NCBI GenBank assembly: GCA_001643675.2
Contig: LSRY02000034.1
Span: 992,001-1,056,000, forward strand
Origin: Monocercomonoides exilis
Taxonomy: Eukaryota > Preaxostyla > Oxymonadida > Polymastigidae
Length of the DNA: 64,000 nucleotides
Reading direction: 5' to 3'
Both the position numbers and the translations under genes were made by a program. The notes beneath the pieces were generated by a model. The model did no database searches, had not been told where the DNA came from, and was given only the letters and a program-made list of their open reading frames with translations. This document shows, piece by piece, positions 9,531 to 21,213 of this stretch (positions are counted from its first letter, which is position 1; the number at the start of each line of letters is the position of its first letter).

Positions 9531-11269
9531 ATGAGTGTGAATTTCTTTTTACGAAATGAAGCTTTTTGAAAATTTAATTAAAATATTAATATTTTTTCAA
9601 TTATCTACTGCCGACAATTGTTGATGCGAAATGCAAAGACGATTTGCCAAATGAACTGATAAATATGTTTGCATCTTTTAATTTTTTTAAAACGGTTTAT
9701 TGGAATTTCGTATTTTGTTGAAAATGCTCTAAATGTGGATTTGTTTTTTCGTTTTCGATGCTGTCAAAGGATTCTCGAGAATTGCGATTATAACACGTTG
9801 CTGGCTCTTCAAAAAGTGAACAAGAAAATGAAAATGCTCGTTCAAAACGAAGTGTTTGTTTAAGACGTTATTCTATTTTTTGGCACTGAAAAAGATTATT
9901 TTAAAAAAAAAAAACATTTTCAGGTTGTGGATGAATCAGTGCTCCTCTTCGTTTCCGCATTTCAGAGAAATATTAGGGCTTAATTCAACAAATATTCAGC
10001 CACTATCTCTAAATGATTGCGGGTTTCGCCCAAGCAAAGAAAACTTAGTTAAATATGGATTAAGCGAGAAAGGATGGAAAAGAACTTTTTTGTGTGAAAA
10101 AATCAATTTGTAATTTTCGTAAATAAATAATTCTCATTCAACTTCTTTTTTTGCTGCATATTCATTGATCTTTTGAGCAGGGCCTATTTGAAAGTTGCCA
10201 ATTCAATTCAAACAGGAAATAATAGGATAAAAAGTGTTGCAAAAAAGAAATATAATCAAGCGATGATTCTTTGGGGAGTTTTATTTGTTTTTCTTTTGAT
10301 TGTTGTGGGACTTGCAATGGCTGGTTGCATGATGATTCCTTTTGCTGCTGAGGCTTTGGAGAAAAAAAGCCGGCCCAATTGCCTTGTGTCTTTTACATTT
10401 AGCGGCATTACTTTCAGCATTGGAGTTGTTGCTGCTTCATTTTATTTTGTTTTTAAAAATTCAGATTGTGGATACTTTTTGTTATTAATTCTGATATGCT
10501 TTCTTATTCCTCCTGCACTGTGGTTGGATGGGGTGATGAAGACCAGCATCTACATTCCTCTTATTCCTTATGAAATAGCATATTTGTGTCTGATATTATA
10601 TTTTGCAAACAGATTTTTGAAAAAATGTGCTTTTTACCCAATACTTTTGAATTTATTGGCGATTGTCTGCTCTTTTGCTTCTTTCTTGTTGGTCGTGCTC
10701 AAAGCTGATGGTATGAACTTATTATTTCGCTTTATTGTTTATTGTTTTGGTTTTATTTTCTTTCTGATTTTGCTTTTTTTTTCACTCCTTTCTTTTGATC
10801 ATTCAATTTTTCTTTTTCGGACAAATTAATTCGTTTTTTATTTGTTTGCTTTTCTTTATTTTTCTTGCTTTTGTTAGGTATTGGTTCTTATTGCTGGACT
10901 ATCTCATTAATTCCTATGTATGTGGCATACTGGTTCGCACACTGCCACATAATTGATTATTTATTTTGCAAAGATCACGATTTGTGTTATTCATATGCTT
11001 GCACTGTCGTTTTGTTCATTTTACTGTTATTGCAATCATTGCTTCTAACTCTCCGGATGGACAGATTTGTGAAAGGGCATTTTTGCTTATATTTTATTCC
11101 GCTGTTTTTGTATATCCTAGTTGGTTTAATAAAGTTGTGTCTATATTCATATTCATTTTGGAGAAAAGCACATAAACATTCAAAAAATGCAATGAATGAC
11201 TGCTATGTGAAGATGCCTCCACCCAAGCCAGCCGAAAATGAAGCCTTACTTTTGTGTTATTTGAAATGA
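9531..11269 (+). CDS. F-box protein fused to a TMEM185-like multi-span membrane domain
   Basis: Six exons: 9531..9534, 9639..9666, 9770..9853, 9924..10091, 10181..10710, 10878..11269, giving 1206 nt (401 aa) with frame kept throughout. The first exon is only ATGA (donor gtgtga). The N-terminus MNDLPNELINMILENCDYN, then TLLALQKVNKKMKMLV and LWMNQC, is a good F-box (residues 1-45), which would bind Skp1 of an SCF ubiquitin ligase. From about residue 120 come roughly eight hydrophobic spans. Three segments repeat the pattern 'hydrophobic run, [LK]xDG or MDR, then xPLxP/IPL' (ALWLDG, LVVLKADG, LLTLRMDR), as in the Tmemb_185A (TMEM185/fragile-X-F-associated) family. Tail: MPPPKPAENEALLL. The F-box call is solid; the TMEM185 likeness is from recalled pattern only. 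Confidence 0.7.
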
Positions 11270-12256
11270 AAGCTTGATTTCGAATTATTATATTGGTCAA
11301 ATTTTATTTGATAAAAACCTGTTTGGCGATTGCCTGTTTCTTTCTTTTTGAAGTTATTTTATCGCTTTTCTTCTGTTGAGCATCATTTGAGCATATTTTT
11401 ATTTTTTCTTTAAAAATATGAAAATGCGGTGAATACACTTATTCATAATTAAGCTATTTATTTCTTTATTTATTGAAGGAAAGCTCGAAAGATGCGTTTT
11501 TTTTATTATTCAAAAGTGGATAATACTCACAATCTTGTTCGTTAATTTAAGTTCTTTGTCACAAATGGTCAGGGTGAATTGAACAAAATAGATTCAAGTG
11601 AATAATAATATTCACATTATTGGCAAGAATTAATAATCAATGCCAAAAAGAAAATAAACAAAATTTAATAAAATTAAATAATACAAAATTTCTAATTTTT
11701 TATAATAACGAAAAATAGAAAGTGTCAGAAAAAATCTTTATTTTGTTGTCTGCGGTGTTTTTGTAAATAATTTTCTTTATCTTTAATCACAAAAGTTTTA
11801 AGGCACTTATCATTATTAAAAAAACAATTTGAAAATTTTATCATTTTTGTGTTTGTCCTGTAATTTGTGCAAATTCAAAATGTTTATTATCTAAAATTAT
11901 CAGGTTTTCATTTGAAATCAAAATTTTAAAAGATATGTGTGATAAATTTTTGAACGCTTATCATTTTGTTGCATTTGTTCATGTCTTTATTCATAGTTGC
12001 AGGTTAATTTTTTTGTAAAATTCCTTTGGTTTTATGATACAAATTGAAAGAAGTTTTATGTTTTTATCAAATTTCTGTTTTCGTACATGTATCCACACTT
12101 GAAATGAGTGTAATAGTATTATTAAGTTACAGTTTTTATTTAAGAAAAGTTTTGTGAGCGTGAACAGAACTTTCGATAAAATATAGCGAATATTTTTTTA
12201 ATCATTTTTTCGTTCGAGTGATGATCAATATTTTCATCTCAACAGGATTATGAAAG
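11270..12256. other. AT-rich spacer
   Basis: No reading frame, RNA gene or repeat worth calling. From about 12206 the outer imperfect arm (TTTCGTTCGAGT) of the following inverted-repeat structure begins. Confidence 0.5.
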
Positions 12257-12510
12257 AATAATTGGGTAATTCTTTTTGAAAAGTCGCAAATGTTTAATTT
12301 TCGAATGAATTAAAAATTTCATATAATGCTCATATTTCTGTTTCTTCTCACGAATCTTCAATGGAATGTTCGAAACAGCATTATCCAGAAATTGATTCCA
12401 TATTAGTGAAGTTTGGTGTCTATCAACAAAAATCTGAGTAAAATATGAAAATTTTGATTTATTTGAAAATGAAACATTTGCGACTTTTCAAAAAGAATTA
12501 CCCAATTATT
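12257..12510. mobile_element. MITE with a perfect 39-bp terminal inverted repeat
   Basis: AATAATTGGGTAATTCTTTT and the following 19 bases (12257-12295) return as an exact reverse complement at 12472-12510. The central 176 bp have no coding potential. If the flanking TA on each side is the target duplication, the element is 12261-12506, as for Tc1/mariner/pogo MITEs. Imperfect outer arms (TTTCGTTCGAGT near 12207-12220, and its complement near 12592-12603) suggest it sits inside, or has lost the ends of, a larger inverted structure. A perfect arm implies recent insertion or repair between the arms. Confidence 0.75.
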
Positions 12511-12952
12511 ATTTCAAACATCATCATGAACTGAATGAATGAACCATTTCTGTTCTTCGTTTTTTCAAAATCCCATTGAAATTGAAACCTTAATCAAAAC
12601 TCGAACGAAAGTTTAATTTCAAAAAGGATCAGCTATATGTTATTTTCATTATCTCGTTAATATTTGAAAAACTTTTCTTTTCTAAAAGATGTTGTGATAT
12701 GAATCATTATCAATGAAGTCAAAACATTTTTCGGTTTATTGATAATTGAAAGGATTTTTGCCTAAACGAAATTAATTTAGTTCAAATGATAAATGTATTG
12801 CAGTTGTTCGAAAGGTCGATGTTTGAGACGAAAGGAATCAAGAAATGAATCGTCAAGCAGTTTACGCTTTTCAGTGTTCATAAATCGATGTACAAAAAGA
12901 ATATCTTTGTCCATTTTTATTTCTATAAAAAAATATAATAAAATAATTTTTT

Positions 12953-13228
12953 AATGGGAAGAAATATTTCTTTTCAAGCATTTTCATGGAAAAATTATGC
13001 ACCTCTGAAGATCATAATATAATAAAAAATTTGAATTGAGTGGGTTCATTTTTTGAAATACAAATAAGGTCACGAAACTTATTGTTGCTATATCATTGAT
13101 ATATTTTTGCGTATACGAAAATCCAATTCGTTTTCAAATCAAAAAAATTTGTAAAAAAGCTTTGAATGAAACAATTTTTTCATTCTTTGTGCAATAAAAG
13201 CTTGATAGCTAGTATTTTCCCCGATATG
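12953..13228. mobile_element. Second MITE family, member 1
   Basis: Shares an ordered series of segments with 38886-39163: GGGAA.AAATATTT, then CATTTTCAT.GAAAAATTATG, then GGGTTCATTT.TTGAAAT, then ATGAAACAAT.TTTT and TATTTTCC. Its own ends are loosely inverted (ATGGGAAGAAATATTTC versus ATCGGGGAAAATAC read from the right). No coding potential. The two members are clearly diverged, so this is an older non-autonomous family. The following spacer to 13662 holds nothing else. Confidence 0.55.
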
Positions 13229-13662
13229 AGTTCAATCGAACAAGTGTGAAATGTTATGAAGCAGAAGAGGAAATAAAAATGTCGATGAAATCCGTCCTTA
13301 GAAGTTCAAGAAGAAAAGAGTTTTAAATAATGCTTATATTATGATAAAGATAACATGACCGAAGATCTTTCTTCAGAACAAAGCACAGGACAAAGAAAAA
13401 TTATCAGACAATATTTCTCAAAATTTGTTTATTTTTAGTTATTTAAGTGTGCATATTTTGAATTTTTCACAACAAAAATTTTGGAATTATTTAAAAAAGG
13501 AGTCAATAAACAAACGATACAATTAATGAAATAAAACAGACAACATTTTAAAATATCTCGCAGAATAATTAAAATAATCGATTAATGCCTAAATATTAGT
13601 TAGAAAAAAATTATAAACACTATCAGAGAGAAAATCAAAAAGACTGTGAAAAAAAAAGTATT

Positions 13663-16600
13663 TTATAGCAATGACCTTGTTCTTTCAGTCAGAAATCCTT
13701 CATTGTTTTGAGCCCATGGTAAGATTTGTCTCCAGATGAATTCAGACAGCGAAAGAGTTGAATGCAACGTAGCAGACGGAGCATGAGATGAAGAGGAGGA
13801 AGATGAAGAAAGAGAAGAAGAAAACTGAGAGCCAAACAACGGAACAATGCGATTATTGGAGACAACATACTTCAGCTGGTCAAAGTTCAACGATGGAATA
13901 GGATCAGGGAGAATAAAAAGCGGACAGTTTGAAATGGAACCACTCAAAGATGATGTGTCTGAAGAGGGTGAAGCAGAAGAAGCAGAAAGAGATAAATATG
14001 AAGACGACGATGGATTTGCAGAATTCATTTTATTCTTTTCTTTTATTCCTTCCTCACTTGTCCCATCCAATTTTTCCTCGCACTTTTCAGTCTCTCTTTT
14101 CTCCTCTTTCTCCTCTTTCTCCTCTTTCTCATTCTTCGCTTCTGACTGGAACGAATGAAACGGAATCAGTGGCCTTTCCCTCAGCATTGCCTGCGTCAGT
14201 GACGGGATCTCCTTCTCTCCCTCAGCAGCGATTGCATTCAGCCCCATCCACTCGCCGACTGTCGTGATGCTCCCGCTGCTGATGTCTTCTTCATAGAACA
14301 TGAACCACAGAAGCTCCGGCTTGCAGGCAGGGTTGCTGGGCGAAGGGGCAGAAGGCAGGCTGCTTGGCTGGCTGCTCTCTTGTTTGAGCGGAGATGTGCT
14401 GGAAGCAGAGGCTGGTGGGAAGGAAAAGAGCTGGGAAAGCACAGGAAGAAGGAGCTGCTCGACTCGAGAGGAGGAGGAAGGGGAAGAAGAAGAAGAAGAG
14501 AATGATGAAGATGAATTTGATTCTGATTTTTCAGTTTCTTCAGTTTTTCTATTTTGACACTTTTCTTCCTTTTCACTTCCGCTCAGCAACTTCAAGTCTT
14601 CTTTGCTTAGTAAAAGGGTTCCCTGATTGATGAAGAAAGGAGGAGGAGCATATGCTGAGTGATATGCAACCTGCAACGAAAGAAGATGAAGAGGAAGTGT
14701 TTTTGAGGAAGAAGAGGAAGATGATGCTGAAGAAGAAGAAGAAGAAGAAGATGATGATGATGATGAAGGAGAAGCAGAAGGTGAATTTTTAGCAGCTCCT
14801 CTGTTTCGGCCTGTTCTTCTTCGGCCACTTGATTCAACAGGCTTAGCCGTTTCTTGAGAAGAAGAAGAAGAAGAAGGCGAAGAAGCAGAAAGCGCATTTG
14901 AAGGAAGCTCATTGGAAGAAGAAGAAGAAGAAGAAGATGTGTTCTGGTTGAGATGCACAGGCATAACAAGAAAGAGAGAGTCAACTGCATTTGGATCAGA
15001 TTTGTATTCAGCACTACGCATCGAAGAAGAAGAAGAAGAAAAGGAGAAAGAAGAAGAAGAGGAAGATTCTGATGATGTGGAAGAAGAGGAAGAGGAAGAG
15101 GAAGAGGAAGATGATGAGGCAGATGATGTGCTATTTCCAGTGTTTGAATCTGCGTCTGAAGTTGAACGGGATGTTTGAGAAAGAGAATCAGGCAAAATGA
15201 ATTGATCGGATTCGTTTTTATTCCCTTCAGCTTCCTTTTGAGTGTTTTCTTCTTCTCCTCCTTCTTCTTCTTTTCCTTCTTTTTTTGAGTCGTTTTCTGT
15301 GTTGTTTTCTTCTTCTTTTTTATTTCCCTCTTCTTCCTCACATTCCTGTTGCTTCTCCTTCTTCTTCCTTTCTTCCTCCTCTTCTTCCTTTTTCTTCTTT
15401 TCTTCTTCTTTTTCTTCTTCTTTCCTCTTCCTCTCTTTTTCCTCCTCCTTCTCTTCTTCCTTTTCTTTTCTTCTTCTTCTTGCTTCTGTTCCCATCATCC
15501 CATTCCTCATCAGAAGCGGGCCGTCACTCACTCCAATGAAGCGGAATGCTACACAAGTCTTTTCATTCGATAGCGGTGAAGAAGAAGAAGAGGAAAAAGA
15601 AGAAGAAGAAGGAGAAGGAGAAGGAGAAGAAGAAGAAGAAGAAGAAGGAGAAGGAGAAGAAGAAGAAGAAGAAGAAGAAGAAGAAGAAGAAGAAGAAGAA
15701 GAAGGAGAAGGAGAAGAAGAAGAAGAAGAAGAAGAAGGAGGAGAAGAAGAAGAAGAAGATGATGATGATGAGGAGGAGGAGGATGATGATGACAATTGTG
15801 AAGTAACATTATGTTCTGAAGAAGCATCATGTGTGTTATTGTTCTTGTTTCTTGTTGCAAACCTGTTCCTCAGACGCCTTTCTGACCGGCTGCTGAGAAC
15901 AATATTTCTGCTCCACACAACTTTTCTTTGGTTGTTTTTCTTTCTGTTTGGCTTTTCTTCTTTGTTTTCTTCACTTTCTTTTCCTTCTTTTATATCTTCT
16001 TTTTCTTCTTCTTCATTTTCATCATCGTCACACAAAATGTCGTTCTTGCCGTCTTCGTGGAATTCCACCTCCAATCCAATCAACTCTTTATGCCACGCAC
16101 AATTTCCATCCAAATCACAGATGGGTTTTTTATCTTCTTCGTCTTCTTCATCTTCATCACCATCATCTTCTTCTTTTTTGACTTCTTTATCTTTTTCTTT
16201 TTCTTCTTCCTCTTCCTCTTCCTTGTCCTTTTTCTTTTCTTCTTTTTCTTTTTCTTTTTTTGCTCCTTCAACTGAGTCGTCTTTTAATTCACTTTCATCT
16301 TTCTGATCTTCTTCCTTTTTCTCCTCATTCTCACTTTTCCCTTCTTCACTCTCAATTCCTGATGCATTTTCCTCTTCTTTTGCTTCTTCTTCTTTTCCTT
16401 TTCCTTCCTTCTGCTCGTTTTCCTTTTTCTCTTCCTCTTCTTTGGCTTTATCTTCAATTTCCTTTTGCTCCCCTTTTTCTTGCTTTTGTTCTTCCTTTTC
16501 ATCATTTTTGCCATTTTCATTCGTTTTCTCCTTGTATTCATCTTCCTTCCTTTTTCTTTCTTTCTCTTCCTCCTCTTTTCTTTTTCTCTCCTCTTCCTCT

Positions 16601-17732
16601 TTCAAATACATTTCTCTTTCTTCCTTCCTTTTCCTCTTCTTCTCTTCTTTCTCTTTCTTCTTCTTCTCCAAATGCTCCGCCAGCATATGCTCTGTCCAAT
16701 GGCTCCCTTCTCCTGTCGTCCCTTTCACTATCTTCCGTATCTTGCATCCATTTATCGTCACCCCGCCCCACACCGCTTTGATCAGCACAAGCGCTTGCGA
16801 TATCTCGCCATACCCGAACATCGGTATCACAAAGGCAAAGGGCGAATTCAAAGTGGAAAAATTCTTTTGCGACGATGCACCGGAAGATGACGAATCAGAA
16901 TCGTTTCCAAGTGATAGAGTGGCTGGTCGAGTTGGATATACATCTAAGGAAGAAATGTAGCACTTTATTTGTCGCATAGCTGAAAGAGTTGATATGTTAT
17001 CCACTGTTTATTATAAAAACATGAAAATACACAGAAAATAAAAGAAAATAAAATGTCAAGCAAACGAGTCGGCAGAACGGCCATCGCAAAAGCCATAAAC
17101 CAGCTAAGTTCCGTGTTTGCAATTTTGATTTTGCTTAAAAAATCTGAAAACGGTTTATGTGCAAAGCCCATTAAAAAAGAAGCATTTTCATCTTTACCAT
17201 CCCACATAGCGATATTCCTTATTAGGGGAAGGAAAATGTATCTTTCTGAATTTGATAAAGGAGCGTTGAGGATTTCCTGCTTAGATTGAGGAATAAGCAT
17301 AATTTTCACTTCATTTGGTGTTTGCTTCGAAGAAAGCAAACCAGTACTTTCCAATCTTACAAATTCAAGATAAGGCTTAAGGCATAATTTCGGGTAAATA
17401 CTCATAAACTCCCCACTACAAGGACAAAGACATGGAGAAAGATCTATTGAAAATTTTCTCGATTTCTGCAGAAGAAGTGGATATAGTGGATGATTACTAT
17501 TATGTCGCGATACAATAGATGAAAATGGTGAGCTTTTTTGTTGTTTTCTTTGCTCTTCGATCCAATCATCAATATTTTCAATTGACAATGTAGTTGTTGA
17601 TTCTCCAATCAACAAAGTCTCTTCCAAGTGCAAAACACTGAGTCCAGATCGTGCACATGCTGCTGCAATGCAAGATTCCGCAAAGCCCGTTCCAATCACA
17701 ACTACATCAAAAAAAGAAGGTAGTTCTTCCAT
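13663..17732 (-). CDS. Rab escort protein-like (GDI/REP superfamily), heavily expanded
   Basis: Exons 17732..17066 and 17003..13663, with a 62-bp phase-1 intron (gtttgc..aaacag); 1335 residues. REP presents new Rab GTPases to geranylgeranyl transferase II in the cytosol. The N-terminus MEELPSFFDVVVIGTGFAES is the family's FAD-like fold signature (FDVxVIGTG), followed by LSVLHLEE. Later come RKFSIDLSPCL, FVIPMFGYGEISQALVLIKA (compare the LYGxGELPQ motif) and LLWFMFYEEDIS near the C-terminus. Between these conserved blocks are very long Glu/Lys and poly-Ser insertions, doubling the usual length of about 650. An in-frame ATG at 17858 would add 42 hydrophobic residues; the start at 17732 fits the family. 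REP is preferred over Rab GDI because of the divergent, long C-terminal half. Divergent from the next gene (about 290 bp). Confidence 0.75.
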
Positions 17733-18023
17733 CCAATAAAAAAAGTCCTGGGAAGGATCTAATTGAATTTGATAAAATGAAATTAACAACAAGAATGGAT
17801 TTAAGACGACAACACAGCAAAAGATGAACATTTTAAATTCCAACAAAAACTCACCCATATTAATATTAACTATTAATTTTAAAGTCCTTTTTAAAAAGGA
17901 AATAATTCAAAATAACTTTAATAGCCTACAGAGCTGTAATCAAATATTTATTTTTGCGATTTTGGAATCAGAACAAGAATTAAATATTTTTTAAGGAGTC
18001 AAATTCTTGAGATTCATTGAATT

Positions 18024-21008
18024 ATGAATGAAGACACATTGACAGACAATAGTCAAAGTGAAAAGAATGGCAAAGGACCACGAAGGCTAAGAATTTCGAT
18101 GGCAAATCTTCCCGCTGCATGCACCGAAGGACAGGCTGACGAAATATCAAAAAGAAAAGGAACACCTGCTCATTTTGCCCACAAAGATATTGCATCAACA
18201 AAAGACGAAATGAAGCAAACACTTCCACAAATCTCATCCGAATTAAATCCGAATGCTTCATCCTCGCAATTGCCAGATACCATTGAAACAACTTTTGATG
18301 AACATGAACTGCATGCAATGATTGATACAGACTTAACGGCAGTGGCAACCGCTGCTCCAATGCAAGTAAATGAATATTCCCTGTTTCAAAAAAATGCAGA
18401 AGAGCCTCAAATGATATTTGAAGAAGCTTCTTTGCCAATTTCTTCTTTGAGTCTTCTCTTTAGTGGAGAATGGAAAAAAACAGGAAAAAGAGGAGATGTT
18501 TCACAACTTATGCTAAAATTGCAACCTTTGCTGAATTCAAATAAATTAGAAGAAAAACTTCAAGGTTTAAATCGCGTCATTATTATTCTTAGAGAAACAG
18601 AGGGAAGATGTGGGACAAAATCAATAAATGAAATGGTTTCCGTTCTATTCAAACTGTTTATTGATACATCTCATCAAGTGTTAAAGAAATGTGCCCAAAT
18701 CACTGGGCTTATTGCTGAAAGCTGCGGGAATGAGGCAGTTTTTTATGCTCCTTCGCTTGTACCAACACTGCTTGTGAATCTGATTAAAACTGAAGGAGAC
18801 ACAGAGCTTTTCGGGCAGATAGAAATCTCATTGGATAAATGGCGAGATTGTATTGGATACACAAAAATGTTGGAATTTCTACCGTATGTTTTGTCAGTAG
18901 ACGAGGAAATGCTTCGAAATGAGCCAGGGAAAATCAATTTGAGGCTTTTAAGTCTGGACAGATTATTCCGATGGATGATACGGTTTTTGCTCACAATTCA
19001 CATGAGCACATTTCGTATGGAGTCTGCTAGCGATAAAAGCAATTCAAAAGTCAACGAGGCTTCGGCGCAGCCTGCTGGCGCTTCTATTTCTGCTCAAAGC
19101 ACTGCTGTGAATGCATCAGGTATATCAGCTCAAAGCAACGGAGAAAACGAACGTAATGATGATGCAACTGTTATTTCAGGGCCTTCACCGTTTGACCAGA
19201 TGGACGAGAAAGAAAAAGCACTGTTTCAACGACAAATTTCGCTTTTTCTTGTTTTTCTCCTCAAACATTTACAAAAACAAAAGCAATTCATTTCTGCTAA
19301 CTTTTCAGGTGCTTCTGTTCCGAATGGACAGATTTCTTCTTCTTCTTCTTCTTCTTCGAATGCTTCGGAACAAATAACATTCCCGTCTCACGAATGCGAA
19401 GTGTTGATTGTCCAGCTGCTTCGTGAATGCGATTGGGAGTTTGTGAAAAACATGTTATTTTCTTCGCTTTCGCTAGAAGCAACTGAATCGATCATCGAAC
19501 TTCTTGTTCGCCCAACGCAAAATGCCTCTTCGCAAATACATTCTTCTCTATTTGCATTGGGCTTGGCTGACATGAGAGGAAAAGAAGCCAGCGAAAGAAG
19601 CACGATTGATGAAAACAATGAGAATGATTCCCAAACCGATTCGTTTGCTGTTAATACAGCATCTTCATTCGCATTCACCAAGGAGCGAACTTCTTCTCAG
19701 CCACTGATAATGGCAAGGAATCCATTTGAATCGCCTTTCTCCCACACTGATTCTTCTGTTATATCTTCTTCTGATTCTACAAGTCTGGCATTTTCATCTA
19801 ATCTCGTCAACTCAGTAAGGTCTCTCTTTTCATTCATTCAGCCATCGGCCATTTCTTTTTCTTCGATGCTTTCTGCCTCTTCTTCTCCGCCTTCTTCACT
19901 TACCATTGCACAGTTTGTAAATCAATACGAACAATTAACAAATTTTTACACTTCGTTTCTATCATTTTCAAACACTTCTGGCGCAAATGCAGTTTTCTCT
20001 TCAATTCCGATCATCTTTCCTTTTTTCCTTTCGCACTCAGCTTCTCTCATCTCCATGCTATTTGCTTCGTTTTCATCATTTCATTCAAATCCTTCTTTTG
20101 GCATGTCCCTCATAAACTTAACATTACTGTCTTTTTGTGCACTTCAGTCGCTGTTTCCTTCGAAGCAGTATTCTTCGGCTATTTCAGCAGAATACACTCT
20201 TTCATTGTGCTCTGTTCTTCTTTTCTCACTTTCTCATCCGCTTTCACCGCAGCTGTTTCAGCAGCCATTCAGCAATTTGGGGGAGAAGCTGAAAGAGCTG
20301 TTGGGAAATGTGATCAGAAATTGTGATTTGACATGTGTCATTTGCTCATTTTTGACACTTTTATATCAACAAGCTCTTCCAGCGACTTCTTCATTGAAAC
20401 CCTCTGCAAGTGGCTCTTCTTCTGTTCTTTCAACACCAATTTCACAGTTGACTTCTCTCATTTCACTGCTTCATCTTTCACTTCAGCAGACCTTTGCCTT
20501 TATACCTTCTTCGATCGATGCCATCTCCTTCCCTTTGCTAGTCCCAACAATCAGTTTGTTTCTCACGTCATCTCAGGAAGCAATCGACAAAGCAACTTCT
20601 GCTTTGCCTTCGTTCAGATTGGATGCAAACGATACAAAAAGCATACAACTTGTCAAAACGTTGCTGTTTCATGCGATTCGCTCATTTCATTTTGAGCCAT
20701 CTTCCTTAATTTGTTCCTCAGGTGCTTCTTTCTCTTCTTCTTACACTTCGTTCATTCATTCTCTTTCTCTTTGTCCACACACTCCAATTCCTTTGTATTC
20801 TCTCATCAGGGTTATAATTTTTTCGTTGCACGGGCAAACTATTTTTGGTTACACAGACTCTGAAATGAAAGTTTGCTGCAAAATAACCGATGTCGATATC
20901 CAAAGAATGAACGAATTGTGGAAAATGAAGCTTGAGATGATCCAAAATGGTTATGCTTCTTCTCTTGGAGATCCTTTCTTTGTAACGATGAACGACATTA
21001 TCTCATAA
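18024..21008 (+). CDS. Unidentified Ser-rich protein with an N-terminal helical-repeat region
   Basis: One exon, 994 residues. Residues about 140-330 (VSQLMLKLQPLLNSNKLEEK, then VLFKLFIDTSHQVLKKCAQI, FYAPSLVPTLLVNLI and RLLSLDRLFRWMIRFLL) read as paired helices like HEAT/TOG repeats, as seen in CLASP-type microtubule regulators; this likeness is by eye only. A helical piece near 455-500 (HECEVLIVQLLRECDWEFVK) follows a Ser run. The C-terminal half is Ser/Phe/Leu-rich with hydrophobic helices (SFGMSLINLTLLSFCALQSL) ending ...PFFVTMNDIIS. Start ATG 18024 is the first in frame. No confident family. Confidence 0.75.
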   Translation: MNEDTLTDNSQSEKNGKGPRRLRISMANLPAACTEGQADEISKRKGTPAHFAHKDIASTKDEMKQTLPQISSELNPNASSSQLPDTIETTFDEHELHAMIDTDLTAVATAAPMQVNEYSLFQKNAEEPQMIFEEASLPISSLSLLFSGEWKKTGKRGDVSQLMLKLQPLLNSNKLEEKLQGLNRVIIILRETEGRCGTKSINEMVSVLFKLFIDTSHQVLKKCAQITGLIAESCGNEAVFYAPSLVPTLLVNLIKTEGDTELFGQIEISLDKWRDCIGYTKMLEFLPYVLSVDEEMLRNEPGKINLRLLSLDRLFRWMIRFLLTIHMSTFRMESASDKSNSKVNEASAQPAGASISAQSTAVNASGISAQSNGENERNDDATVISGPSPFDQMDEKEKALFQRQISLFLVFLLKHLQKQKQFISANFSGASVPNGQISSSSSSSSNASEQITFPSHECEVLIVQLLRECDWEFVKNMLFSSLSLEATESIIELLVRPTQNASSQIHSSLFALGLADMRGKEASERSTIDENNENDSQTDSFAVNTASSFAFTKERTSSQPLIMARNPFESPFSHTDSSVISSSDSTSLAFSSNLVNSVRSLFSFIQPSAISFSSMLSASSSPPSSLTIAQFVNQYEQLTNFYTSFLSFSNTSGANAVFSSIPIIFPFFLSHSASLISMLFASFSSFHSNPSFGMSLINLTLLSFCALQSLFPSKQYSSAISAEYTLSLCSVLLFSLSHPLSPQLFQQPFSNLGEKLKELLGNVIRNCDLTCVICSFLTLLYQQALPATSSLKPSASGSSSVLSTPISQLTSLISLLHLSLQQTFAFIPSSIDAISFPLLVPTISLFLTSSQEAIDKATSALPSFRLDANDTKSIQLVKTLLFHAIRSFHFEPSSLICSSGASFSSSYTSFIHSLSLCPHTPIPLYSLIRVIIFSLHGQTIFGYTDSEMKVCCKITDVDIQRMNELWKMKLEMIQNGYASSLGDPFFVTMNDIIS

Positions 21009-21213
21009 TTAATAGAGACCTATTTTCAGTGCTTTATCACAACCAAACACTTTTTTAAGTTTTTTTAAAACTGTGAAAATTCAAAATTATTATTCTTCAG
21101 TTTGTTATTGAAAATGATATTTGTTTTTTATCATTTAAAAAAATACAAATGAAGTGGATGTGAAATGAATAGATGGGAAAAGTATTGAATTGAATAAAAT
21201 TTATTATGAATTA

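Noticed and set aside
15242-16306. 354-codon plus-strand frame opposite REP
   Set aside because: Composed of Phe/Ser and Glu runs complementary to the REP Glu/Lys and Ser tracts, with no conserved motif.
14238-16960. Many long frames on both strands inside the REP gene
   Set aside because: They are Ser/Leu/Lys/Glu shadows of triplet repeats; only the frame holding the GDI/REP motifs is consistent.
19251-19308. Intron-like sequence (gttttt...ctaacttttcag) in the 994-residue gene
   Set aside because: Removing these 58 bases would break the downstream frame, which is otherwise coherent for 560 residues.
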